From: Ilex aquifolium | Lineage: Eukaryota; Streptophyta; Magnoliopsida; Aquifoliales; Aquifoliaceae | Direction: 5' to 3' | NCBI GenBank assembly: GCA_951799425.1 | Contig: OX637395.1 | Coordinates: 40,291,173 to 40,355,172, forward strand | Length of the DNA: 64,000 bases | In this document: piece after piece, positions 52,001 to 61,171 of the stretch | Position numbering within the stretch: the stretch's first letter is position 1 | Layout: the number at the start of each line of letters is the position of its first letter | The notes under the pieces: generated by a model | Databases searched by the model: none | Told to the model about the DNA's origin: nothing | What the model saw: only the letters and a program-made list of their open reading frames with translations | Position numbers and translations under genes: made by a program

Positions 52001-55000
52001 TAACCACATTTATCCAAAATCTCGTCTTTATTCTGCATCAGTGTCGTTGAGAGAAGATTATTCAAGATTTACATGGCAGTGGGTTTGCTGGTCATTTGGG
52101 GCGTGACAAAACAGTGGCTAGTGTTGAGGAGAGGTATTATTGGCCTCAATTGAAGAGAGACGTGGGTAATCTTGTGCGGAAGTGTCCAGTTTGTCAGGTA
52201 GCTAAAGGGCAGTTGCAAAATACGGGCTTGTATATGCCTTGGCCTACTCCCGAAAGTATATGGGAGGATCTAACTATGGATTTTGTGTTAGGACTTCCCA
52301 AGACGCGAAGGGGTGTGGATTCTGTTTTTGTGATTGTGGACATATTTTCTAAAATGGCTCATTTCATTCCGTGTTGTAAGACTTCAGATGTGGTGCATGT
52401 AGCTGAATTGTTCTTTCACGAAATTGTGCAGCTGCATGGAGTTCCAAATTATAGAACATGTGACCGTGACTTAGTTCCTCGGTCACTTTTGGCTCACTTT
52501 ATGGAGGATATTTGATACAAGTTTGAAATAAATTAGTACTGCACAGCCGCATACGGATGGGCAAACAGAGGTGGTCAATTGAACTTTGGGAAGCCTGGTT
52601 CGTTGAATTTGCAAGGATAAACCGAAATAGTAGGATAATGCACTTCCTCAAGCTGAATTTGCCTATAACAGTGCAGTCCACAGTTCTACCGGAATGTCGC
52701 CATTCGCTATTGTTTACAGAAAAATTCCAAAGCAAGCACTTTGACTTGGTCAAATTGCTGAAAGCTCCAGGTCTAAGCATAGCAGGGGGCAACATGGCTG
52801 ATCAAGTTCATTCTGTTCACGCAGAAGTAAGGAAGAGACTTGAGGGGGCTGATGTGAAGTACAAAGCTGCAGCAGATAAGCATAGAAGACACATTGTGTT
52901 CCAAGAAGGAGATATGGTCCTAGTGAGCACCTACAATAAATTGAAGCTGACGAAATATTGTCCCTACACAATTCTGAAAAAGATAAATGATAATGCTTAT
53001 GTGGTGGACCTTCCTGATAGCATGTCAATCTCCAAAACATTTAATGTTGTGGATCTTTATGAGTATTATCCACCAGGAGAGCCACATTATCCCGAAACTA
53101 ACTCGAGGACGAGTTCTCTTCAAGTGGAGGGGACTGATGTAGAACAAGTTGTCGAAGACTTTATGGAGCAGGTGAATCGCCAATGGTCCAAGAAAGCAAA
53201 TAAGGGCAGTAGTGTTTTTTTTTCCTTTAAGGAGTCTATTTTGAATAAGATTCCTAGGAGGTTTCCTGGAATCACTACTTAGCTAAATTTTCTGTTTATC
53301 TGTGTACGTCCTTTTTTTGGATTAATTAAGAATTCTAGTCCTAGTGTGTTTAGGATTTGTCTCTCTATAAATCAGGTTGTAGCCTTATGGCAGGGATTCC
53401 TTAGCCGAATAAATCTTCATTGAAAACTACTTATTTTTCTGATGGATTCCAGGTTTTCTTCCTAGTTCGTGAGGGAGTTTGTCTTGCTAGAACATATCTA
53501 GTCTACTGTGTATCCATAATTCTGATATGTATCAGCATGTCTTAGCAGTTGGGAATGTCAACTGCATTAGCTTGTTTGGGCAAAGCTGGTTGGTGCTAGC
53601 AATGCCTACCAAGTTGGGTTATGACTGCTACTGTAGTCTTTAAATAGGGATTGCTAGGGTCTGTTGGAACCCAAGAGGGAAAGGGGATGTTTTGTAAAAA
53701 CCCTTGTGCTCCGTTTGGTAGGAAGGATAGAAAGTAGAAGGGATGAAAAGTAGGAGGGATACACTTTCTATCTTCTAAAGAAGGAAAGTGTAAAAATAAA
53801 AAACAAAAAATAAAAAATGTACACACTAATATTTGTAAATATGATCACACACCTCCCAACGTGAGTACTATTTTCCTAATGTAAATAAGTAATAAGTTAA
53901 AGGTTAAAAAAGTAAAAAACATATTGTTACCCAACGTGAGTACCATTTTCTTTCCTTTTTCGCCCAATTTTGGAGGGATTGATTTTGGTGAGTTGGAAGG
54001 AAAGTTCATCCATCTACTTTTCCATCTTTCCTATTTTTCTTTCTTATCAAACATGATGTTTTATCTATCCCTCAAACTTTTCATCCTATTTTCCTTTCCT
54101 ATCAAACATGATGTTTTATCTATCCCTCCAATTTTTCATCCTTCTAACTTTTCATCCATTTTTCCATCGTACCAAATGGACCATAAGCCAATTTTTTTTG
54201 TACTTCCTTAAGAAGTATAAAAGTTGGGACATTGTCCTGTAATTTGTCTCTGTGAGCATTTTGAGTGGTTTGGCTGAGACTGAGTTTTGTATGTTAGTGT
54301 TATCACAAGGTGAAAATTTGAGTGCGAATTCAACCCATGTGACAAATATCATAGTAGGCGTAAGACCTCGGGAGCAAACTTGAGCTTGGCCATATGAATG
54401 GGCCAGCCGAGCCCATGTGAAGCTTAAGTCGATAGCAAGTTGAACTAACCTGGCTTGCCCCTAGGTAGGGGTGTTCAATTGTTCCTGGTTTTGGTTATAA
54501 TAGGCTGTTTCTCTTTCCTAATCTTATCTTACCCTCCCCCCTTCCTCTCTCTTTTCGCGTACGTTGACAAAGTCCACACCTTAATTCCTATGTATGGGTT
54601 TACTCTAGCTATATGCATCAAATAAATAGAGCTACAACATCTTTTATAAGGATGAAATATGAAGTTAAAATTGCGAGAAATTTTGAATGTAATCATTTTT
54701 GCTCCATAGCCCGTTGGAATCATAATAACACGACTTCAAGAGTATAGCCAAATGAAGTATGCTTTCAGTATCTACTCTTAGAATTTTTCCATGTGTTTTA
54801 AAGATAAATTGTGGAAGGCTCTTATTTTGAAGCCTTCACAATTTCTTGGGGCTGCTTCCTGAAATTTTGTCTCACCATTAGTCTAATATGCCATTGAACA
54901 AGGAGATGTATGTTTCTTTTAACAATTCACTTTGGTTTGATGGAGATTTTGTGGTATTTCCTCGTGCTTATAGCAGCACCTCAGCATGATTTAAGTCACT

Positions 55001-55889
55001 TATGCACACTGGTACATTCACTGATATTGGCTGCACAAACAGATCATATTGAACAACTTCCTGCTGTCTTGTATCAATTAATGGCCCAGCTTTTTTCTTG
55101 AATGCATTCATCACTTATCCTACTTAGTTGTGTCTCTTATCCATTGGAAGTTCAGAACTCTATAATAACATACGTGTAGTTATTTTCCTGAAATCCATGT
55201 CTCAGTTCTGTTAACACTCTTATCATCATTTCTGCAAATTCTGGTAGGATTATTTTATGGTTTTTATTGATCTCGTCGCATTCAGTGGATTTGTTTCTCT
55301 GCATTCAGTAAATTTGAAGTTTAACAAAAAGAAACAGATCATAACCCATAAGAAGAACTTGACTGTTTAAGAATTATAGAATCTACCTGCCTTCTGGTCT
55401 ATTTAAGGTCTAAGGAGAGAACAACAGGACTGCTCAATTCTGATCTCATCGAAGCAGGCAATCATTTGATATAAACTTCTGTTGAGCATGAGTTTGCCGG
55501 AAAATTGTGTCTGCATAAACAGAAATAGCCTTCTCTTTCGACTTGAATGCTAACTAAATTATTTTTGTCATCTTCCCTTTTAAAGGATTTGCCTGTCTTA
55601 TACATTAGCCGAATGCCTTGCTCATTTGTGTACAACAGGTTGTCATAGATCCGAAAAGATTTTTGGGCCTTCACTCAGTTGCTGATGCCGTTGAGTATCT
55701 TCATTCAGGAAAAAGTGTTGGCAAGGTATGTGAAATTGTTGTGGAATGTCTGTATTTTCTCATATTCTCTCTTATTTATCAACTCTAGTTGCTTCTACAT
55801 GCTTTGATATTTTTTTTTTTAATGGAAAAACCTTACAGGTGGTTGTTTGCATCGACCCCATGTTTAGTGAACAAGTGGCAAAACTATAA
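31036..55889 (+). CDS. NQR: SDR-MDR fusion oxidoreductase (NQR-like), 18 exons over 25 kb
   Basis: Exons: 31036-31090, 31906-32079, 32885-33066, 36546-36651, 36859-36935, 37818-37905, 38346-38535, 38967-39093, 40782-40862, 43253-43354, 43488-43583, 44057-44131, 44817-44936, 46220-46348, 46759-46836, 47858-47944, 55639-55725, 55839-55889. They total 1905 nt, a 634-residue protein, close to Arabidopsis NQR (AT1G49670, about 629). The N-half is a classical [11 protein letters not shown] (12-19), INSAG, catalytic Ser155 and YSASK (Tyr168, Lys172). It most resembles 15-hydroxyprostaglandin dehydrogenases. A linker near 270-300 leads to a zinc-free MDR half of the ZADH2/PTGR3 and quinone-reductase type, with cofactor loop [13 protein letters not shown] (439-451) and VIDYKAEDI. 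Both halves keep their nucleotide-binding motifs. The substrate is unknown; redox of lipid-derived carbonyls or quinones is an inference. No transit peptide is obvious. Introns 3 and 16 (7.7 kb) are filled with repeats. Confidence 0.95.
31120..31870 (+). repeat. Degenerate repeats in intron 1 of the SDR-MDR gene, each with an AG acceptor-like end
   Basis: About eight diverged copies of a roughly 60-110 bp unit: TCTTTTCAATTTCTTGCTTT, CCATATCCACTGTTTGTGTT, then GATACAG and a TATGTATAATATGTAT-like spacer. The (T)GATACAG phrase or a variant falls near 31139, 31216, 31325, 31383, 31545, 31644, 31790 and 31840. Each unit looks like a pyrimidine tract followed by CAG, i.e. a potential 3' splice site. 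The acceptor that keeps the reading frame is at 31905. Confidence 0.75.
34318..36285. repeat. Large inverted repeat (fold-back) in intron 3 of the SDR-MDR gene
   Basis: The left arm (about 34318-35060) and right arm (about 35590-36285, inverted) match over about 700 bp with interruptions. Shared landmarks are AGAGAGAACTTACCAATAA, GTTAGTGGGATCAGA, GGAATCCCTTATCAGTTTCC, ATTTATTGCACAATATGCA and AAATCTCTTTGCAAAGAGTT. The spacer is about 530 bp. The left arm has acquired a G-run (34687-34711) and GGGA repeats missing from the right. No protein is encoded. It may be a fold-back transposon or a duplicated and inverted MITE. Confidence 0.85.
40120..40480 (+). mobile_element. Fragment resembling a TRIM/LTR retroelement with tRNA-Met primer site
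   Basis: TGGTATCAGGCA at 40206-40217 is close to TGGTATCAGAGC, the primer site matching initiator tRNA-Met used by many plant LTR elements, and lies just after TTAATGTCTCTAATA. About 100 bp on, GGCCCGGGTCTCCCGTGAGG leads to TATCCCACTTCGGAAGG, a phrase typical of the purine tract and LTR start of miniature elements. No coding sequence lies between. Ends and target duplication are unresolved. The element is in intron 8. Confidence 0.45.
42301..42840. repeat. 269-bp tandem duplication in intron 9
   Basis: GATGCAATA with CATACAATCTTTTCTC, ATCTATTT-GGTTTCAGTTTCC, CTTCATAATG-type and GAGTTAGTT landmarks occur at 42301 and again at 42570 in the same order. The two copies are diverged by point changes and small gaps, so the duplication is not recent. 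Confidence 0.85.
48326..48455. repeat. Short tandem duplication in intron 16
   Basis: AATTAGCTACTTTTTTGTTC with GGGGATAAGTGTNCTCTTCT and a GTTTCATTTT end occurs twice in a row, about 65 bp each. Confidence 0.85.
48772..49115. repeat. CA-rich/TG-rich imperfect inverted repeat
   Basis: Left half: ACACACA and AATACACCAATACACAC-type phrases. Right half, from about 48950: TGTGTGT and TTTTGGTGTATTAGTGTG-type phrases complementary to the left. The halves could pair as a hairpin of about 150 bp per arm. It lies at the left border of the retroelement nest in intron 16. Confidence 0.7.
49116..49440 (+). mobile_element. LTR-like sequence with internal TATA box
   Basis: After GTGTAGGAGTTAG the sequence is T-rich, has CCCTATATAAAAGGATGCAT (TATA-like) near 49258 and a CT-rich leader. 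This is typical of a plant LTR promoter region, but its partner LTR was not found in the window. Confidence 0.35.
49406..49795 (-). pseudogene. Retroelement-derived ORF fragment of unknown identity
   Basis: The minus strand is open for about 129 codons, including [40 protein letters not shown] and [17 protein letters not shown]. The very acidic, Asp/Tyr-rich composition is like the linker between gag and pol domains of some Ty3/Gypsy elements. No conserved catalytic motif is present. The assignment to a retroelement rests mainly on its position in the element nest. Confidence 0.35.
49876..50253. mobile_element. hAT-like MITE
   Basis: The left end TAGGCCTGTCAACGGATCGG matches the inverted right end TAGGCCTGCCAATGGATTGG, with about 27 bp of inverted repeat and few mismatches. 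The flanks CTTGTCTC and CTTGACGC agree at 6 of 8 positions, suggesting a worn 8-bp target duplication as in hAT elements. The interior is AT-rich with repeated GATCCGATCCGATCC and AATTCGAATT, and has no transposase. Confidence 0.75.
50424..51588. mobile_element. Unclassified element with GCGAAGCG-rich ends and a polypyrimidine core
   Basis: Near 50430-50575 the sequence is full of AGGCGAGAAGCGAAGCGGAG-like phrases. Near 51487-51570 complementary phrases appear (TTCGCTTCGCATTGATGAGG, GCTTCTCGCTTAGG, CCTTGGTCGCTTC). Such complementary ends suggest a non-autonomous DNA transposon. The interior 50760-51430 is a 650-bp strand-asymmetric polypyrimidine tract (TTCTTCTTCT, GCTTCTG, GTAATGCTGATTCTG). 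The Phe/Ser/Leu frames across it are composition artefacts. Confidence 0.5.
51589..52040 (-). mobile_element. Probable solo LTR in antisense orientation
   Basis: The segment starts TGAAGAAGG and ends CTGCATCA, so on the minus strand it runs TGATGCAGAATAAAGACGAG to CTTCA, with TG...CA termini. The interior is AT-rich and LTR-like, including a TATATAAACTC-type TATA box on the minus strand near 51805-51816. It directly abuts the Gypsy integrase fragment. No matching 5-bp target duplication was seen (CCCAG versus GTGTC), so the left edge may be wrong. Confidence 0.45.
52045..53134 (+). pseudogene. Ty3/Gypsy integrase and pol C-terminus, degenerate
   Basis: From 52045 the frame reads [20 protein letters not shown] and [20 protein letters not shown], the HHCC zinc finger of integrase. 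[20 protein letters not shown], with the first catalytic Asp, follows. HGVPN...CDRD should hold the second Asp; normal copies have SDRD. Stops and frame changes follow near 52513 and 52585, where [13 protein letters not shown] is visible in a different frame. A last open part ([49 protein letters not shown]) is the Gypsy pol C-terminal region. Protease, reverse transcriptase and RNase H are absent, so the element is truncated and inactive. It lies in intron 16, sense to the host gene. Confidence 0.88.
53135..53534 (+). mobile_element. 3' LTR of the Ty3/Gypsy element
   Basis: A purine tract (AAGTGGAGGGGAC) is followed by TGATGTAGAAC, and the segment ends TATGTATCA, giving TGAT...ATCA termini about 400 bp apart. 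Inside are CTCTCTATAAATCAGG (TATA box) at about 53361 and CCGAATAAATCTTCATTG (polyadenylation-like) at about 53406. The long frame from pol continues into it by chance. The matching 5' LTR is not present. Confidence 0.75.
53704..54186. mobile_element. MITE in intron 16
   Basis: The left end TGTGCTCCGTTTGGTAGGAA and the inverted right end TATGGTCCATTTGGTACGAT form imperfect terminal repeats. The subterminal regions pair as GGAAGGATAGAAAGTAG versus TTTTCATCC/CTATCCCTCC. CCTATCAAACATGATGTTTT-type phrases occur twice near the right end. No transposase is present. Confidence 0.65.
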
Positions 55890-58027
55890 GCACATGTTCT
55901 TAAAGCACTTTCCATGACATAACAGTGCTTTGAAGAAATAATTGTATGTACCAGCATGAGATTGTGCAGTAATAGACTTGTCCACTGTTATTGTTCGAAA
56001 GGCGAAAACCGGATAGATCAGCCAAAATAAGGAACCACAAGAAACATATACCTAAAAAGAAACAATAAACATGATCCCAACTTACTGCTTTGTTTACATC
56101 TGCTGTCCGAAAATCTTCTTGTTTTTTTTTTATTTTGTTTTTATGTTATAAACAGGGCTTGTGTGGCCTTTTTTTATTTATGGTTGCATCAAAATAATTC
56201 AGAGTTGTATTAAACTATGTACTTTATGTATTATTGTTCTCCACACATTTTGACTAATAAAGAATAAGCCATTTCTGTCTGGAAATCTCTTAGCCTTGTA
56301 TGGATTCATACCTAATTGAGGTCATAATTCTAGAAGCATCTTTTTAAGGTTTGCCATCATATGCTCTTGAATCAGATTTGTAAATTGTTGCCTACCCAGT
56401 GGGAACTCATTTGGATATCCTCTAGATGCTAACATAAATTGTTTTTAAATTTATTTGAAATTGTTTCCTGTGTTGGTACACAATTTGGTTCATCTTGAAA
56501 TCGGAATGGTCATATTTAATTTGCGTGTTAGATGACCTATTGGTTCTCAAATGCATCTAGTTGTGGGTGGTTTTGATTAATTGACGTGCTATTTAATTTG
56601 AAATTCTAGTCTTTCTGATTCAAAAAATTACCTATCTTACATAGCCATGACTTTGAATATAGGGTAGGACTATGGCATCAGAAAGGTTTTTTAGGTAAAT
56701 TTACTTTTTTAGATTTTTGTGTGAAATTATGACAAAATAATAAGGTCCTCAAATATGATCACTATAGCATTTCACTATTAATAATCATTGAATAATTAAT
56801 AAGAGTTTGTAGGACCTCTTGATCCTATGATTCATATTAATTTGAAATTCAAAATTTAGTACAATTTTAGTGAATATAACATTATTGTAATCAAACCACT
56901 CATTGCCATCAAGTCAATGTGGGCCAAAACCCAAATGGGGATGCCTTTCGTTTGAAAACCCTAGTCATTTTTTTTTTAATGACAATCATTTGAGAGCGTA
57001 TCAAGTCACTAAAGGTGTCTCTTATGTTATTCAAACTTTAAATCTAGAGGTATTATCCATTTTAAGCTTGTCATCCAAACTATCCTCACATATTATAGAG
57101 ATACAGCACCTCCAATACTAAAGTAACATTTTGTTATGTTGAAAAATCAACAGATGAGTTGTAGTTAGAGGTAAAATGTCACTTGAACTCAAAGTTAGCT
57201 GATTCTCCTCGAAATGCATTGAGGAACAATAATTGATTGGACATCTAGGAGTAAAAAAAAAAAATTGGTGTAGGCCACAAGAGCAATATCAAATGAAGGC
57301 AAACTCTGAATATAACTGGTAGCATTTCGACAAATATATGATCATTTCTGAGTTGACTGCTCACCTCTATATCAGTTATTCCTCCATATTTGAGTCCATG
57401 CAAAACCCTATATAACCCACATAGATAAACTTTCATTTGGTTTACCATATTCACTATCCCCTCACATAAACATTCAATTGATCAACTACCATACTCCTGA
57501 ACTTCATGACCGAACCAGCAGCTCACTAAACACTCCAAAATGCTTCTCTACCAAAGAAACTGGCGAAAAATTGTGACCCTGTGCACAACCCTCCCGCCTA
57601 GAGTTACTGCCATTTTTCTGTACTCTTTTTTGTGCTTTGTATCATTAGGTATGGTAAACACTTGAAAAAAAACAAGCAGGACAAAGATGATTAACTTAAC
57701 ATCAATGGGATATCTTGCACATACTGCAAAGCTAGAGTACCCAAATAGCAATTACATGAGGATGGGATGCCTGGATAATGGATGTGGTGATAAAAGCATA
57801 ATGAGTCATGGTGTTACAAATTTTATACCAACTGCTCCTTATGCTAAAAAGATCTAACTACCTAGCAGTGACCAACCATGTACTGTTACTTTTTACCTGC
57901 CAAAACAAATCTACATTTGAGGCACATACACTTAATAACAATTGCTAAGGGAAGGAAACTTTAAAATAACTTAGATGTGTAGGCAACAATAAACATTTTA
58001 AGAGAGATTTTATGAATCTTGTACTAG
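55890..58027. other. 3' region of the SDR-MDR gene and convergent intergenic DNA
   Basis: The 3' untranslated region probably ends after 56260, where AATAAAGAATAAGCC is seen. Beyond it the DNA is AT-rich; small frames at 56903-57121 (plus), 57245-57454 and 57548-57751 (minus) have no recognisable content. Any remaining 3' exons of the minus-strand B3 gene would lie here but were not identified. Confidence 0.5.
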
Positions 58028-58647
58028 TAAGACCATCTCCAACCCTAACTCAAACCTTTATTTAAATTTGAGTAAAACTTTGAGTAAAAATCTTGATCTG
58101 ATACGGACTACTCCAATGTATAAACTCAAATCTCTACACAAATCTTTTAAAAAATTCATATTTAGTCGTAAGAAGTCATTCCAGAAAACATGGTACAGAG
58201 CCATAGGAAGTTCAAATACCCAAATCGATTTTAAAAAGCCCTGAAAAGAGGCTTAGATTGTGATCAGGAACAAAAAATGCAAGAAAAAAGAAATACAAAT
58301 TTGCATTTGTTAGGACCACTCTGACAAGGAAGATGGAGAGGGAGAGAAACAGAAGTATAAATCCATGGACAAGGCTTACCTGAAGGTCGAAAAATCTATG
58401 GATGATGTGGTGGATGGTGATGGTGGATGAAGGGAGGCAAAAATGAACTGATTGTGCTGGGTTTGGGTTGAAATCCTACCGTTGGAATTTGAGTAAAACT
58501 TTTGAGTCTCCCTCAATTTGCGTCAAGATTTGGTTTTTCTTTGATTTGATATACGTTTGAGTAAAGGGTTGGAGATGATTTTTATGGTTTTACTCAAATT
58601 TAATTTTGAGTTCAAGTTTGAGGAAGGAGTGGAGATGCCCCCTAAGG
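58028..58647. mobile_element. MITE with CATCTCCAACCC-type ends beside the B3 gene exon
   Basis: The left end ACCATCTCCAACCCTAACTC with AAATTTGAGTAAAAC is mirrored on the other strand from 58647 by GGGGGCATCTCCACTCCTTC with AAATTTGAGTAAAAC. GCATCTCCAAC-type ends are common in plant non-autonomous elements. It begins only about 20 bp beyond the donor of the last recognised B3 exon. The interior carries no transposase. Confidence 0.65.
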
Positions 58648-58668
58648 TCTTGGAGGGAGTGCACTTAC

Positions 58669-61135
58669 TTGCTTTGATTCGTTTTGTATTGATGTCAAGG
58701 GGTGTAACATTGGGAGCCTCATAGTAATCTTCAGTCTGGTTCACTCTTGTAATGTAGACCTGGATTCAACGCAAGGCAATTTAAGGTTATGATTCATGTT
58801 AGTTAAATTACTAATATGACAAGTCATTAGCTAAGAGAGAAGAATGCAGATGACAAGGTAAATCACAAATGAAATTCATGGAGACTGTAAGACACAAAAC
58901 CAAAACTTGAGGTGGCCGAGTTTGAACTAATGTTGCATCATGACATAGCAATGGCATTTGGAAAACAATTATCGAGCATTTTAACAGCATCGATACTCTT
59001 TGATGATGTATAATGATACACGCAAGATATGGTATGTTCTCATTTGGAAGAGAAAAAGTTGTTTCATGACATGTTTAGCATTAGCATCGAGCATGAACAA
59101 TCACAAAGGAAAAATTGATGTTACAAAATATATTGTCTCGGAAATCATATAACCCAAATTTATTATATTATTGTCGTCAAAAAAATAACTTTTGGTGGGA
59201 ATCACAAAAAAGAATTGAAACATAATTGCACCTTAACGGCTATAACTTAGAAAATTGATGTTGGAAACCAACATGAGAAATCCAAAATCCATGCATTAAG
59301 AATTTGTTGAAAATACTGCTTATACTATGCTTTCAGACAGTATAGGTATACACACAAGATCAAAACATTTCAACATTTCAGGGGGGGGAATAAGAAAAAT
59401 AGTTAGTAACCCCAACAAGTTAACCATGACACTAAATTTACATTCAAACATGATTTAGAGCTAGTGATGGTTGTCTAATGTTAAGTACAGAATGAATATT
59501 ACATAATGTATCTGCAATATGAATATGGAATATTTATAAACGCGGTAGGAATGCAGTGCACATAATTGGGACATAACACTTAAAACGTAGTTTGTCATCT
59601 AGAAATCCTCCGGGAGTGCATAAAGTTTGACAAATTACCTTAAATGTTGTAGGCTTAATTAATTGGAAAACCAGTGCATCCCCATCTACTAATTCATGAT
59701 CAATAGCAAATCCTCTCCATCCACCACTCAGCCCTGATTTCATAGCAAGGTACTTTGTGAAGCTTTCATTCCCATCTTCATCAACCAAAGTCAGCGTTTC
59801 ATCGCGTTTTGGAAGGTGTTTCTTGCAAAAATGGTGAGGAAGACCCTATTGGAAAAATGTCGGAATTCAACATCAGAACAATACTCGATGCAAACTTTAG
59901 GTCCTATTTGGTTTGCATCTTAGAAACTATTTTTCTATTTTCGGAAACATTTTTGGGAAAAAAACTGTTTAGCCAACCTTTTTTATTTTTGTTTTTTGAA
60001 AACTGATAACAAAAAGTGGGTAGATTTAGAAAACAAAGGTTATTTTGTGTGTTTTTTGAAACAACTTTTCCAAAATTTAGAAAACACTACTAACACCAAC
60101 ACCACGATGTCCACCACTACCACATTTTCACCATCACTACATTTCTGTTTTCATTGTTTTATGTGTTACTGTCCTAATAAATTTTTCTGTTTTCTATTCC
60201 GTAGAACTATTTTTAAAATTATATAACCAAATAAGTTTTGCAATACAAAACACACTTTTCTAAAACTCTTCCTAAAAATAATTTTCAAATACTATTTTTT
60301 GAGATGTAAACCAAATAGGGTCTAACGTTCACAAGGTGCTCATTTCAAATTTTCAGCAACAAAAAAAAAAAATTCAACTTGCCAGCCAAAATCCACCAGT
60401 AACGTGTGATTGGAGCATTGGCTTCACAAAGCTTGGGAAATTAGGACCTAAACCTGATTCAACTTTCTCTGCTCTCTCAATAGCGTATGTCCTATCTTCA
60501 TCTGAGGCGTATATTCGATTCAACAAATCCCTCCGTTTATAGCTACAAAATAGTCGCAGAAATGCATACAATAAGCAATCGGTATAACATCTATTACTGG
60601 ATAATTGAATTTCAGGGAAAAGTGAAATTCTAGTTGTACCAACCTCCTTGGCCTCCCCAAAGGTTCAATCGGAACCTATCAAGAACAAGAACCAAAGAAT
60701 TTGCGGGTAAATACTAACAGGTGGAACTATTTGAACCCCACATACAGCTATGAAGTATAAACAGACATCCTATAGCAATAGAGAGAGAGAGAGAGAGTGC
60801 TTACTTCCCTGTAATTAGGGGGTGGCTTATCTGCAACACGATTAGACCTTCGGACAGAAGAGAGGTCCATTGGCTCGCGAGGTGTCCGAGGCTTTACCTT
60901 CTTCATCTGTAAAAAGCGAAAGAACCCATTGAAGCCCAGTACAGACACAGACATCCATAGAGGTATATAGGAGAGAAATAGGAGGGAGGAAACTGACTGG
61001 AGAGGGTTTAGGCCCAGCGCTGCTTCGAAGATCTTGAGCGATTTTGTTGAGATTAAGCTCTTCCATTCTCTTCTTGTTCTCTTCCAATCTCTTTTTCCGA
61101 CATTCTTCATATGCAACCTTCTTTGAAACCACCAT
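58669..61135 (-). CDS. B3 domain-containing DNA-binding protein (At5g42700/At3g19184 group), 3' end unresolved
   Basis: A probable nuclear transcription factor. Minus-strand exons: 61135-60998, 60906-60805, 60675-60644, 60542-60383, 59845-59639, 58759-58669, all in phase, about 244 residues so far. The N-terminus MVVSKKVAYEECRKKRLEEN and SVRRSNRVADKPPPNYRE are typical of this subgroup. Start MVVSKK (61135) is preferred to an in-frame ATG 12 codons upstream because family members begin there. The B3 domain spans about 129-222: FPSFVKPMLQSHVTGGFWL, GLPHHFCKKHLPKRDE, SGLSGGWRGFAIDHELVDGD, ALVFQLIKPTTFK, VYITRVN. Intron 4 appears to use a GC donor (60382-60381). The last recognised exon ends at a GTAAGT donor, directly before a MITE. 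The terminal exon was not found, or the transcript reads through to a stop near 58523. It is convergent with the SDR-MDR gene. Confidence 0.88.
59900..60325. mobile_element. Tourist-like MITE inside the B3 gene's GC-AG intron
   Basis: The left end GGTCCTATTTGGTTTGCATC (after TTA) and the inverted right end GACCCTATTTGGTTTACATC (before TAA) form a clear terminal repeat. The interior is about 420 bp, with mirrored TTTTGAAAAC/GTTTTTTGAAAC-type subterminal phrases. It is related in style to the MITE at 6350-7873. No coding sequence. Confidence 0.78.
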
Positions 61136-61171
61136 TGTTTTCTCTCTTTCCAAACTCGAAAGTGGGTTCAC

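Noticed and set aside
52499-53040. Minus-strand frames over the Gypsy fragment
   Set aside because: Antisense shadows of the pol coding sequence.
47945-55638. Two separate genes rather than one with a 7.7-kb intron
   Set aside because: Exon 17 starts in phase 0, carries the expected MDR C-terminal sequence ([17 protein letters not shown]) and has no start of its own; exon 16 has no stop.
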